64,000 nucleotides of DNA from Jackrogersella multiformis (lineage: Eukaryota > Ascomycota > Sordariomycetes > Xylariales > Hypoxylaceae). The stretch spans positions 3,968,001 to 4,032,000 of the forward strand of contig CADCXD010000001.1 in assembly GCA_902806575.1 (NCBI GenBank), read 5' to 3'. A program made the translations under genes and the position numbers. Shown one piece after another: positions 54,783 to 64,000 of this stretch (the first letter of the stretch is position 1; each line of letters begins with the position of its first letter). The notes beneath the pieces were generated by a model. That model saw only the letters and a list, made by a program, of their open reading frames with translations. It did no database searches and was not told where the DNA came from.

Positions 54783-56906
54783 TCATTTAACACCAATGAA
54801 CCCGATGCCGTTCCGTGCAACGCCGACCGCCTTCCTCAATGCCTGGTCTTCCCGGTCCGTCCACTTGACACTCAGCTTATCCCAATCGCTGCCGGGTGCT
54901 GAGTACTCTTTTTTGAATTGAGCCTGCATAGCTTGCAGGCGACCCATCTCTCGAGGATCTCCGGAACCGCTGAACACGATGAAGCCCGTACAGGGAGGTA
55001 ACGAGTCGTGAATGCGCTTGATGCGCTGGGTGAGGTTCTGAACACAAGTCTCGAGGGACATGTCGGATAGATCAGGAGGTGGGATGTCGCTCTTACTGTT
55101 CCACCATCCTTGGAACGCTTCTAGTTCGCGGAATCGAGCGAAGATGAAGTCGACGCCGCCAAATGGTATTTCTTCACCGACCGGGTCGCCCTTCGTAGCG
55201 CGTATGATACCTTCTACCACCTCCTCATCTGACTTACACCCGATAGGGAATGTCGAGGCTGCCCCAGCGCCCTTCATTGGGTCACCCCAATCGATCATAG
55301 CGCTTGTCTTTCCGACGTGAGCACCTCCTTTGGCCTCAACCCCCCCGTTTGCGCGATACGCCTTTCCAGCACGAGTTAATCGTCGGAATAGGTTTTCGCC
55401 TTGTGACTCATGGTTGCCCCAAGACTTTCCCTTTTCACATTTCTGCTTTACGAGATCCAGGCACGCCTTAGCATCTTCTATCGAATCGTGGCCCGCAACC
55501 CCTTTCTGGATCTCGCGCTTGAGAAACCGTTGGGTTAGAAACTTGAGGCTGTTTTTTAAGGGGGGCCCTCGGTTATGAGGAAAGAGGATGGCAGTGTCGA
55601 CGATGAAGGGGTGGGTAAGTTGTATTGCCTTCAGATCGGCGTCTAATGAGTGCCCTACGAGGATCGTGCGCGGGTGGAGGATTTCAATGAGCTTGGTTTG
55701 GATATCTCGAAGTGTTGTGGTCACGGGGGCCAGCATATCTTCCGTGATGCCCGAAAAACGAGTGACATAGTCGGTGATAGGTTTGTCCGGCTTGACGAGT
55801 TCATCCAGGACAATAGTTCCGTCCCAGCTCATCAGACTAATTCTTGTAAGAGAGAATTCTTCCGGACCCGTCATGCACATCTCGCAATCGAGAGCAAGGA
55901 TTTCTCGGCCTGCTGTTATGCTTCCTTGTTGGATATCCTCTTCTGGGACGTCGCCGTCCTCGAAGTTCTCTACATGAGTATGAACCCAGCTTTCTGAATC
56001 CTGGAAATTTTTGCGGCGCTCCGCCGGTATACAAGCGGGATGTAAAACATATCCGTTGACTTGAAAATCTTCCGGCATCATCAAAAATTCGGTTATCTTG
56101 GTGCGCTCGTCTTTCCAACCTTTTGGCTCCTTTGCAGCTTGGATGCCCTTGCCCTTCTCTTCCTTGGATTTCTCAATTGGCGCCGTGAGCATAGTGCCCA
56201 ATGGCGAACGTATGTGGCCGAACTTCTCATTCCCCGGAGTTTTCACCGGCCAAAGGTGAGGAAACATATCGGCAAAATCCTTCAAGATCTCCGGGAGCTC
56301 GTCCTTCTTCAGTAGTCGCGGGTAGTAGTCATCGGGAGATGTCAATACGCGGGGCTTCTGATCGAGATCGAGAGGCTGTTCATTATACGTAGAGAAGTCG
56401 ACGTCTTGCTTGAACATGGCCTCCTCGAGTCCCGGTACCATAATTGCGACAATCTTTCGGAACTGCGGGCGTTGGGAAATCGCAACCCATTGCGGCGCTG
56501 TGCCCTCGGAGAATATATAGAGGATGAGGTTCCGAAGCGAATCGAGTGCGATCTTAGACTGAAGCTTTGCGTTGTAGTTGAATGTGATAGAAGGGTAATT
56601 AGTCGAATGAGAGTTAGGAATCTTCTTCTCTTTCTTTTCTTTCTTCGATTTCTTGGATCGACGATCTACTATCTGCCATCCCTCGTCGGTCTCGTCATGC
56701 GGTTTAGACCGCTTTAGACTACTGCATTCGCCATTTGTGGTATCGAGCGACGCGTCTCCGGGTAAGTCGGCGGGAATTAACGGTAGAGGAGTGTCGACAT
56801 TTACGTCGAAAGCATGCATGGAATCAGTAATAGACAATGGTCCATCGATAACATCAAGATCTTCATGGAGAAGTCCTTCATCTGAAGGCGCGACGGAGTT
56901 ATCCAT
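54783..56906 (-). CDS. REX1: RNA exonuclease of the REX1/RNH70 type (DEDDh)
   Basis: A single exon of 707 aa. A charged, partly disordered N-terminus carries a basic RRSKKSKKEKKEKK patch (about 82-95), a likely nuclear or nucleolar signal. The exonuclease domain begins at REILALDCEMC with Asp340 and Glu342, continues with VGHSLDADL (Asp422) and ends with AGHDSIEDAKACLD (His473, Asp478), all five DEDDh catalytic residues. FSGITEDML and RGPPLKNSLKFLTQRFL are family blocks between them. REX1-type enzymes trim 3' ends of 5S rRNA, tRNA-Arg precursors and other small RNAs. About 200 residues follow the nuclease fold and include a conserved-looking LSDMSLETCVQNLTQRIKRI segment. The symbol is given by family; distinction from paralogues such as REX3 rests on the length and the extended C-terminus. 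Confidence 0.9.
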   Translation of the reverse strand: MDNSVAPSDEGLLHEDLDVIDGPLSITDSMHAFDVNVDTPLPLIPADLPGDASLDTTNGECSSLKRSKPHDETDEGWQIVDRRSKKSKKEKKEKKIPNSHSTNYPSITFNYNAKLQSKIALDSLRNLILYIFSEGTAPQWVAISQRPQFRKIVAIMVPGLEEAMFKQDVDFSTYNEQPLDLDQKPRVLTSPDDYYPRLLKKDELPEILKDFADMFPHLWPVKTPGNEKFGHIRSPLGTMLTAPIEKSKEEKGKGIQAAKEPKGWKDERTKITEFLMMPEDFQVNGYVLHPACIPAERRKNFQDSESWVHTHVENFEDGDVPEEDIQQGSITAGREILALDCEMCMTGPEEFSLTRISLMSWDGTIVLDELVKPDKPITDYVTRFSGITEDMLAPVTTTLRDIQTKLIEILHPRTILVGHSLDADLKAIQLTHPFIVDTAILFPHNRGPPLKNSLKFLTQRFLKREIQKGVAGHDSIEDAKACLDLVKQKCEKGKSWGNHESQGENLFRRLTRAGKAYRANGGVEAKGGAHVGKTSAMIDWGDPMKGAGAASTFPIGCKSDEEVVEGIIRATKGDPVGEEIPFGGVDFIFARFRELEAFQGWWNSKSDIPPPDLSDMSLETCVQNLTQRIKRIHDSLPPCTGFIVFSGSGDPREMGRLQAMQAQFKKEYSAPGSDWDKLSVKWTDREDQALRKAVGVARNGIGFIGVK

Positions 56907-57755
56907 TGTCGCGGTTTAGATTTAGGGCCAATTCTGTAGAAATTGAGACAAATTGAAACCAGAAGCTTGAAAGGATCGAGCTTGAAAGAATTGAGCTTGG
57001 AAGTTGTTGAAGTTCCAAGGTTTGCAGTTGAAGGCCAAGAGAGAAGGCCGAGAAAGAGTAAGCGTGCGTGGAATGGTTAGCGCCCCACCTACTAGGTAGA
57101 ACATGCATACACTATGTACTTAGATACCGGTATTTACCATGTGGGGGAGGCTGGGATTCGACAATCACGGACGGGGATCTTCGACATGCTCCGCTGTGAA
57201 GTATGAGAGAGTCTCATTGGTCAACCTTAACCATTAGAGAAATTAAAATGGGTTTAAAGAATCCCGCTGCCCCGCCACCTTAACACCATCTACATATGTA
57301 CCTAGGTATCTACCTACCTAAGTGTTTTGTAAAGGTTCAAGGACTTCGTAAAACACATTACCTAGCAGTAGTAGTAGTTGATCTTGAAGATTAACTCTGA
57401 TAAGAAAACTAGAGTGGTCGATCAAAGACTGTACCAAGGTAGTATATAAAGCGATCATACACTGAAAGACTGTAAATTACCTAGGTACTTGAAAGTCCAG
57501 AGCGCAGGTACAGGACAAATGGATGTTATTTTCAGCATCTTCAGCGTGAGCTTTCCAAATGCTCTACCTCCTTGCGTCTATGGATGCAAGGCAATCCATA
57601 AGAGCATTAAATACGTACGTAACTAAGAATAGGTAGGTATACAAGAAATGACAAGACTCTCTTGCTTATCTGCCCCTTTTAGAACGCCTGAAGATGCAAA
57701 CTCTATGTCCCTTCAAAACTTGGTCATCCAGGTCATCCTAGGATTTACAGTAGTC
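56907..57755. other. Intergenic, 0.85 kb
   Basis: REX1 promoter and PTC7 3' flank. Motif copies at 57299-57319 and about 57479-57488. No gene. Confidence 0.55.
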
Positions 57756-58964
57756 TCATAACTTGCTCTTGATCGCTTCCGACTTGCCATTCTCGGACAC
57801 GACTACAACAACCACGCAGATATCGTCAACCTTGCCGCCATGCCAGTTCTCCTGTGGGTAGTATTTTTGAACTTCTTTGGCGAACGGCCCGTCGACTCGC
57901 TGGTTGGTACTGGCTATTTTAGCAGCCTTGGCGATTTGTATTGCTAATGCGCTCTGAAGCGTCAATGGCCGCATTGAGTCTTCGGCCTGGGTGTATGACT
58001 TTAAGTCTTCGGCAACCAGTATGCCGCTCTCGCTTGCTTTCCAGGCGCCAATGCCAACCATCATCTGGCTAGCAATCCGGAGTATGTCTTGGTTGAACAA
58101 GTTATCCCAAACCCCGTCGCTCGCGAAGACGAGTATGTCCCCGTGTTTTAGTGCGTGCTGTGTGACATCTGCGTCTTTGGGATGGTCGCACAACTGGGCC
58201 CCCCCGAACGCGGCCGCGCGCGCGAGCATGCTGGCCGGTACTATCGATAGCTGAAAAGGTGTGTTGAAGGCATGAGTCTGCGGTTCCGAATAGCTATGCA
58301 CGGCATTGAGGCGGAGATGCACAAAACCGGAGTCGCCCAAGTTAGCGACCTCGAGCTTGCCATCCTCGCTTGCGATAGCAATAGAAGCCGTACTACCCCC
58401 CGCGGGTATAGACCTGTCCTTGCATACATCGTCATATCCTCTCTGCATCAGCGACCTAGCCGTCAATGACGACTCGCCCGAGTCCGGCTTGTGCTCGTAA
58501 GCCGCCGAGGCCATGTAGTCGCAGAAGCCGTGTGAGAAATCCGCCGGGTCGACGCCGCTGTCCTCCCAACCTCCAACGCCGTCGGCAATACCAAATGCGA
58601 CAGCATTCGTGTCGCCCACGCGACTTATGAAGAAGGCATCCTGGCCGCTAGCTGGACGCTTGGACTTGGGGCGCTTTTGGGTCTGGATGCGGTTGTAGGG
58701 GTTGAAGTGGAAGACGTGAGTTGTCGGATCGAAATTCCTGTATTTGGCGGAAAAGGAGGCGGCGGCATGATAAGTAAAGTGGCGGGTAGATTCTGTCTGT
58801 GCTTCGGATTCTTGCGATCGGAGAATAGACTGCACAGAGAAAGCCCTCATACGATGGCTTCGTTGTCGCAAGGGAGGCGTGAGCGAGAGTGTCGATCTTA
58901 GTTGACGCTGAAAACACGGAATTAAATGTTGAAATGGTATCCCATTATGTGTCTTCGAGAGCAT
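57756..58964 (-). CDS. PTC7: Mitochondrial PP2C-type protein phosphatase Ptc7
   Basis: A single exon of 402 aa. The Arg/Ser-rich N-terminus (QRQLRSTLSLTPPLRQRSHRMRAFSV) looks like a mitochondrial presequence. The PPM phosphatase fold shows GQDAFFISRVGDTNAVAFGIADGVGGW with metal ligand Asp128, then GGSTASIAI, VANLGDSG, FASDGVWDNLF (Asp283), and KVDDICVVVVVV near the end. Ptc7 dephosphorylates Coq7 and so raises coenzyme Q synthesis in yeast; this role is inferred from the family. Length is close to yeast Ptc7 (343 aa) with a longer N-terminus. Yeast PTC7 makes alternative spliced forms; no intron is needed here. Confidence 0.9.
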   Translation of the reverse strand: MLSKTHNGIPFQHLIPCFQRQLRSTLSLTPPLRQRSHRMRAFSVQSILRSQESEAQTESTRHFTYHAAASFSAKYRNFDPTTHVFHFNPYNRIQTQKRPKSKRPASGQDAFFISRVGDTNAVAFGIADGVGGWEDSGVDPADFSHGFCDYMASAAYEHKPDSGESSLTARSLMQRGYDDVCKDRSIPAGGSTASIAIASEDGKLEVANLGDSGFVHLRLNAVHSYSEPQTHAFNTPFQLSIVPASMLARAAAFGGAQLCDHPKDADVTQHALKHGDILVFASDGVWDNLFNQDILRIASQMMVGIGAWKASESGILVAEDLKSYTQAEDSMRPLTLQSALAIQIAKAAKIASTNQRVDGPFAKEVQKYYPQENWHGGKVDDICVVVVVVSENGKSEAIKSKL

Positions 58965-59666
58965 CGTGGTTCAAGGAGAGAAGGTGGTTTTCCATGAGTG
59001 ACCACGAAACCGTTATAAAACTACCTCACCTTACTCACCTCGGTGTTAATCCGTAGTAGAAATAAATATGTGTTCGTGAGGCAAAAATTTGGGCAGACGG
59101 CGGCCAGCTGCAAGTTCTTCACCCGATCCCGGAATCCGGGACTATTCAGCCGCTTGGGCGTGACCCTGGCACGTGCTGACGCGTTGGTTATTCTTGCTGT
59201 TCTTGAAAATTCAGCTGCGGGCAGCCGCGCTAGCTGACCAAGGCTGACTGGTCCCTACCTAGGTGACTAAGGTGGATAGCCATATCCCCGCGTTTCGATA
59301 GTGTAGAACCTTGTTAGCTTCAATGGATGTTTCAATTTTGATTTATTTTATTTTGCCTTAGGTACCTACCCTAGCAGGCAACACTAGGCATTTTTCATTT
59401 ACACTAGGTACCTAGTACCTACGTAGTAGCACCTACCTAACAACCTTGGAACCACCTAGCAAACAGATGGATCCCACCTCAACTTACTTCATATAAATCA
59501 TGTACCTACATCCCTACCTCTTACAACTCTCCATGTAGACAACGCAACGTATTTGTTTGTCGTCTATCGATTCTCCCTCCTCCCCCAACACCGCAACCTA
59601 CTTATTGCCTACCTCTACTTCCAATGTTTATGAAGCCGGAGTACACATTCGCACGCGTTCGCGTCT
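58965..59666. promoter_or_regulatory. Divergent promoter region of PTC7 and F-box gene
   Basis: 702 bp between opposite starts, with motif copies at 59358-59373 and 59403-59437. No gene is supported. Confidence 0.5.
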
Positions 59667-61317
59667 ATGACCTTGACAATGGCTCCGGCGAGTCTCATCA
59701 CAATCCCCTTGGAGGTCCTTATCGAGATTACATCATACCTTGATGTACAGGATTATGGAGCCGTTCGCATGACCTGCAGAGGTGTCGAGGCCGCGCTATT
59801 CAGGACATTCGCTCAGAAGTACTTCCGCAAAATTCGGTTCTTGCGCACTGAATTCAGTCTCCAGGCCCTCATTGATATATCAAACTCTCGCCTTTCGTCT
59901 TATCTTCGAGAGGTAATCATCTCGACACAAATCCTTAACCGCAAACAGGCCTTCAGCATAAATAGGCCTCCTACAAACGACATGGAGATTAGGCAGGTCA
60001 GATTCAATCAGATGTGTGCCGACCAGGCAGTGCTTCTAGACACCAGCCACGACCAGCATATGCTTGCTGAGGCATTCCGCAATCTCAATCTCGAAGTCAT
60101 CGGAGTCCGCGAACATCCGATGTACATATGGCTCAACAGCGCTGTCAGCTATGGAATGTCTCACATTAAAAGACAGACCTCAATTAACATGAGAATGGAC
60201 GAGAATGGTGGTGACACGTATAGCCGGCTGAGATCGAATGCGAGCTGTGTGCAAAACATACTGTTCGCATTAGGGAAGTCCGGTTCGAGGCCGAAACGAT
60301 TCGAAATCGAAATGTTCGAATCAGAATTTGGCGACGAGACGTTCAATATCCCCAACTTCATGAAGAAGGCCGTCTCGCCGGTACTCGCCGGCCTTGAAGC
60401 TATAGATATTCGAGTCGCGCGAAACTTCACGGCCCGAACGCGCCCCATTGCGCCTAGAGGTTTTATTCCAGATAAGCTCGATACATATCACTTGCGCAAA
60501 TTTCTCTCGCAGTCCACCGAAATCAAGCACCTGCGCCTTGAGCAATTGCGACACTTCGATGGCTTTTTCGAGTGGCTATCAGGCTCGAATCCGAACGGAG
60601 GCCGCAGCGGATTCCTTGGGCTCGAGCCGGCTAAACCTCCAGCATTCACGCAGCTCTACGAGCTCGAGCTTGGCCATTTCGATATTCCCTTCCGCAATAT
60701 CCTTCATATCATTAAGAAGTTCTCTGCGACCCTCAGAAAACTGACTCTTCATCGCATGAATCTTATCTTGCCTGATCACTCCAATTCGGAGAGTTTTGAC
60801 GAATGGCCCGAACTCACTGCTTCCCTAGCCAAAGTTGGTAGGCGCCTCGAGGAAGTGCACCTTGCCAAGGTAGATGTGAGTGCCGGGCGTACAGTCAGAA
60901 AGATGATGTTTAATCACGGCAGCGACACCTTCTCCTATGCCGGCCCCGACATGGAAAAGGTGTTACGGGATATGGTTGATAAGATACCAGAAGTTGAGCT
61001 GGATGATGACTACTCGGAGTCTAACTCTGCAGACGACAGTTAGTATAATACCCACCCGCAATTATATGATTATAGGTGCTGATGTATATAGATATGGACG
61101 AGGAAGACTTCGACGCAAGCGATGACGACGATATAGCGGATTTTGAAGAATACCTAGGGTACGTCGAAGAATACGATGACCTTATGGACGGATTCGGCGA
61201 CGACCCAACCGAAGAGGAGTTGATGTTCGAAGGTAAGCGGATTTATTCTTTACCTCTGGTGAATCCACTAGCGACAGTTGCTAATTTCTGATACTATTAG
61301 CAATCTTCGGCATATGA
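59667..61317 (+). CDS. F-box protein with acidic C-terminal tail
   Basis: Best model: exons 59667-61038, 61092-61232 and 61301-61317, 509 aa. The N-terminus ITIPLEVLIEITSYLDVQDYGAVRMTCRGVEAALFR (about residues 11-46) is an F-box, which would bind Skp1 in an SCF ubiquitin ligase. The following 400 residues contain Leu-spaced helical segments (KHLRLEQLRHFDGFFEWL, YELELGHFDIPF, TLRKLTLHRMNL, RRLEEVHLAKVDV) resembling irregular leucine-rich repeats that could hold the substrate. Exon 2 adds a strongly acidic tail (DEEDFDASDDDDIADFEEYLGYVEEYDD). If the GTTAGT donor at 61039 is not used, translation stops at 61043 and gives 458 aa. Exon 3 is tiny (AIFGI after the junction), so the end is uncertain. 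The substrate is unknown. Confidence 0.75.
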
Positions 61318-62430
61318 TCATGAAGATGATATCAGCATATTCGGCAACTTTCCTTCATGCTAGTATGATCACTAGTGAGGCGTGAAGGTCTACCATTTGT
61401 ATTATTAGGGCATAACAGTGTGCGTTGCTGCTTTGATGTTGTCTGCTAATTCAGAAACGCAGTAAGCCGAGAGCTTGGTCAAGGAATTGATAGGCGTCTG
61501 GTGTGTGATGATGATCCGAGGAGGAAATCTTAGAGGAAACGGCTTCATTCCGAAATCCCAAAAATTACCTAACCAATAAACAGTGGGCATCTTAGACCTC
61601 TAATGCACTATGCGATTATCTTATTTGAGACAAGTCAGGTTCTATGAACAGGCAATAGTGATGATGCGAACACCGAACTGACCTAGGTATATAGCTTAGC
61701 AGCCCTATGGATGTATCTGATAATAGCCAATCATTGCACGTCTTTATGCTTAATTAGGTGTCTTCTTCGATGTTACCACTCTTACTCCAAAGCTGACTCC
61801 CCCTCAGTTACATAATACATAATACTATATCTGGAGAGTTGGAGATACATATGACTGCACGTAAGAAAATCAAATACGTCTTCCATTATTGGTCTGTTAG
61901 AGATGGTGGATGTATCCAGTGGCGATTCAGCGGGCTACGTGATTGGCCGGCACTAGAATTCGTTCGGACGGGTGGCTCGGGATGACACTAGAGGCGGCAA
62001 GGGTCCGCATGTAGAAGCTAGAATGGAAGCTGCTACGGAAGAAAGGACGGGCCGTGTGAGTTGATTAATTGAAAGCATGTGATTGGTCTGGATCTATGAT
62101 GACAATAGCCGAGGGCAAATCGGGTTCGGGTGGGAAGTAGCAGAGTGGGAAGTGGAAAGGAAAGTTCGATGATGAAGACATTCTTCTCTTTTATTTGGCC
62201 ACTAATTAATTTCTCATAAGTTATAACACATAACATAACAAACCTTTACTATACGAATCGAGGAATTTGACGAATATTGATTCTTTTTTAATTTTTTAAC
62301 TCAATTGTCTTAGCACTTCCTCTTCCTAACTCCTAACTCTACATTTGTTCTACTTTCCATTATTTTGTTTTTTTCTTAAGACGGCCAAGGAAAGACGAGG
62401 GAATCGAAGTCACGCCCGGATTTGCCCGCA
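61318..62430. other. Intergenic, 1.1 kb, before SDH2
   Basis: F-box 3' flank and the SDH2 promoter. T-rich tracts lie near 62282-62300 and 62360-62378, just upstream of the SDH2 start. No gene supported. Confidence 0.55.
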
Positions 62431-63467
62431 ATGGCAGCTCTACGTTCAACATCGTCACGGCTGCTCGCCACAGCTGCCTCGCCGCGACCGGCAGCATTGC
62501 CGTTAATGTTTATGAGGTCAATGGCATCACTAGGCAGCGCCACCGTCGAATCCTCGCCGAAGAGTAGCCCCGACTCTCGCATGAAGTCCTTCCAGGTCTA
62601 CCGATGGAATCCCGACAACCCGACCGAGAAACCGAAGATGCAGACGTACACGCTGGACCTGAACAAGACCGGACCCATGGTGCTCGACGCTCTTGTTAGG
62701 ATCAAGAACGAGCTGGACCCGACATTGACCTTCCGCAGGAGCTGCAGAGAGGGTATCTGCGGCAGCTGCGCTATGAACATCAACGGGACGAACACTCTGG
62801 CTTGCTTGTGTAGGTTGTCTAGCTAAAGGCGGCAAATAAGAGCCATTGGATATGTGGCTGACTTGTCTTTCATGCACATCACAGGTCGCATTCCTACAGA
62901 TACTAGCGCAGAGATGAAGATCTACCCGCTGCCCCACACATACGTCGTCAAGGACCTCGTTCCCGACTTGACGCACTTCTACAAGCAATACAAGTCCATC
63001 AAGCCGTACCTGCAGAGAGATACTCCCTCGCCAGATGTTCGTCGTGACCTTTTTCCTTCCCCCCCCCCCTCCCCTCATCCCTCCCCCTCGAAGAAATTGC
63101 GCTTCCTTTGCTTTGCTTACTCTTACTGATTACTACGCTACCACAGGGCAAAGAATACCGACAGAGCAAGGCGGAGCGCCGAAAGCTTGACGGTCTGTAC
63201 GAGTGCATCCTATGCGCGTGCTGCTCGACGTCATGCCCGTCATACTGGTGGAACGCAGAGGAGTACCTAGGCCCGGCCATCCTGCTGCAGTCGTACCGCT
63301 GGCTGGCGGACTCGCGCGACGAACGCACATCCGAGCGCAAGGCCGCCCTCGACAACTCCATGAGCTTGTACCGCTGCCACACCATCCTCAACTGCACACG
63401 CACCTGTCCCAAGGGCCTGAACCCGGGTTTGGCCATCGCTGAGATTAAGAAGATGATGTCTTTTTGA
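62431..63467 (+). CDS. SDH2: Succinate dehydrogenase iron-sulfur subunit (complex II)
   Basis: Exons 62431-62809, 62885-63036 and 63147-63467 (phases 1 and 0) encode 283 aa from the ATG beginning MAALRSTSSRLL, a mitochondrial presequence. All three clusters are visible: 2Fe-2S ligands Cys105, Cys110, Cys113 and Cys125; 4Fe-4S in CILCACCSTSCP (197-207); 3Fe-4S in CHTILNCTRTCPKG (Cys207, Cys254, Cys260 and nearby Cys264). It passes electrons from the FAD subunit to ubiquinone in the inner membrane. The quinone-site residues targeted by carboxamide fungicides (Pro208, Asn213, His255, Ile257) are the common wild-type forms. Intron 2 uses a weak GTTCGT donor, forced by the frame, and contains a C-rich run at about 63058-63090. 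Confidence 0.97.
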
Positions 63468-64000
63468 GCAGGCTAGACAGACAGCAATGATAAAGAAAAT
63501 GCGAAAGTGTCTGGTCGGAACGCACAAGCCAAGTCCTGATAGGTGAGTTGCAGGACGAGCCGCAAGAAAACATTAAATATTGAGGGCGGGACTGGGACCG
63601 GGACTGGTATTGGGGAGGGGGCAGGCGGAAGACAACTGTACAAAGTCCGATGACGAGATATGTATGCTACGGGGCGATGGAATTCGCCCGGCGGCGGTTA
63701 TATACGTCCTTAGCTGTGTTCCTTTGTCTGCGAGCATGGTTGGAGTTGCGTGAGGGCTTCTTTTTTTATTTAGCCTGTCTTGTCTAGGTTGCGACCGCGA
63801 TATCAAATAAAGTCAACATTCTACGCGTGCTCGACAGATACGTCGGAAGTGGTCTTTTTGGGTTCTACTTTGATTCTTGCTCTCTTTATGTTGTTATCGT
63901 CGTTCAATGGCTAATGATTGATGATCGCTGATCGGTGCTAGATTGGGTCTGTACAGGTATGCGTGGCCTACCGGTAATGAGAACATACATACACGAGCGC
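63468..64000. other. SDH2 3' flank to window end
   Basis: No gene supported. Open frame at 63573-63806 on the minus strand has no recognisable composition. Confidence 0.5.

Noticed and set aside
63573..63806. 77-aa minus-strand frame after SDH2
   Set aside because: No domain, 3' UTR position, biased composition.
1..64000. CRISPR arrays, bacterial operons, prophage or viral genes
   Set aside because: None seen; gene structure is eukaryotic with spliceosomal introns throughout.

Overview
This 64 kb window reads as nuclear DNA of a filamentous ascomycete (Pezizomycotina, most likely Sordariomycetes; species not identified). The grounds are short introns (mostly 55-75 nt, GT...AG, some with CTAAC-type branch sites), GC-rich compact genes separated by AT-rich spacers, and fungal gene families (WSC protein, Gig1-like protein, Hos2-type deacetylase, Mic26/27, TPC1, Oct1, Ptc7). 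I support 25 protein genes. I found no convincing tRNA, rRNA, CRISPR array or intact transposon.

Left part (1-22 kb): genes for mitochondrial, translation and nuclear functions. In order: an SOD-fold mitoribosomal protein cut by the window edge, cytosolic tyrosyl-tRNA synthetase, an unrecognised conserved protein, the thiamine pyrophosphate carrier TPC1 (with an apparent frameshift), MIC26/27 and OCT1 facing away from each other, a small secreted WSC protein, the translesion polymerase REV1, a RED/IK-type splicing protein and a nucleoside hydrolase.

Middle part (22-36 kb): this is the most accessory-looking stretch. A multi-exon protein resembles the non-catalytic half of a fungal 2OG-Fe(II) oxygenase family. 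After it come two intact redox enzymes, an Old Yellow Enzyme and a covalent-FAD oxidoreductase, each set in AT-rich gene-poor DNA. Their promoters share a 20-bp element (18/20 identical) about 330 bp before each start codon, which suggests a small co-regulated redox pair. HOS2 and a Yng2-like ING protein then follow in divergent orientation.

Right part (36-64 kb): UDP-glucose pyrophosphorylase with a possible second N-terminus, a Gig1-like protein, a stand-alone tandem FolB (dihydroneopterin aldolase-like) protein, a GNAT acetyltransferase, a SET/MYND protein tail to tail with a Mis18-domain coiled-coil protein, a REX1-type exonuclease, PTC7, an F-box protein and SDH2. Several genes across the window act in mitochondria (mitoribosome, carrier, cristae organisation, presequence processing, coenzyme Q control, complex II), but they are dispersed and on both strands, not an operon-like unit.

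A short palindromic motif built from CCTAGG and GGTACC recurs in nearly every intergenic spacer and is almost absent from exons. It is the most pervasive structure not explained by genes.
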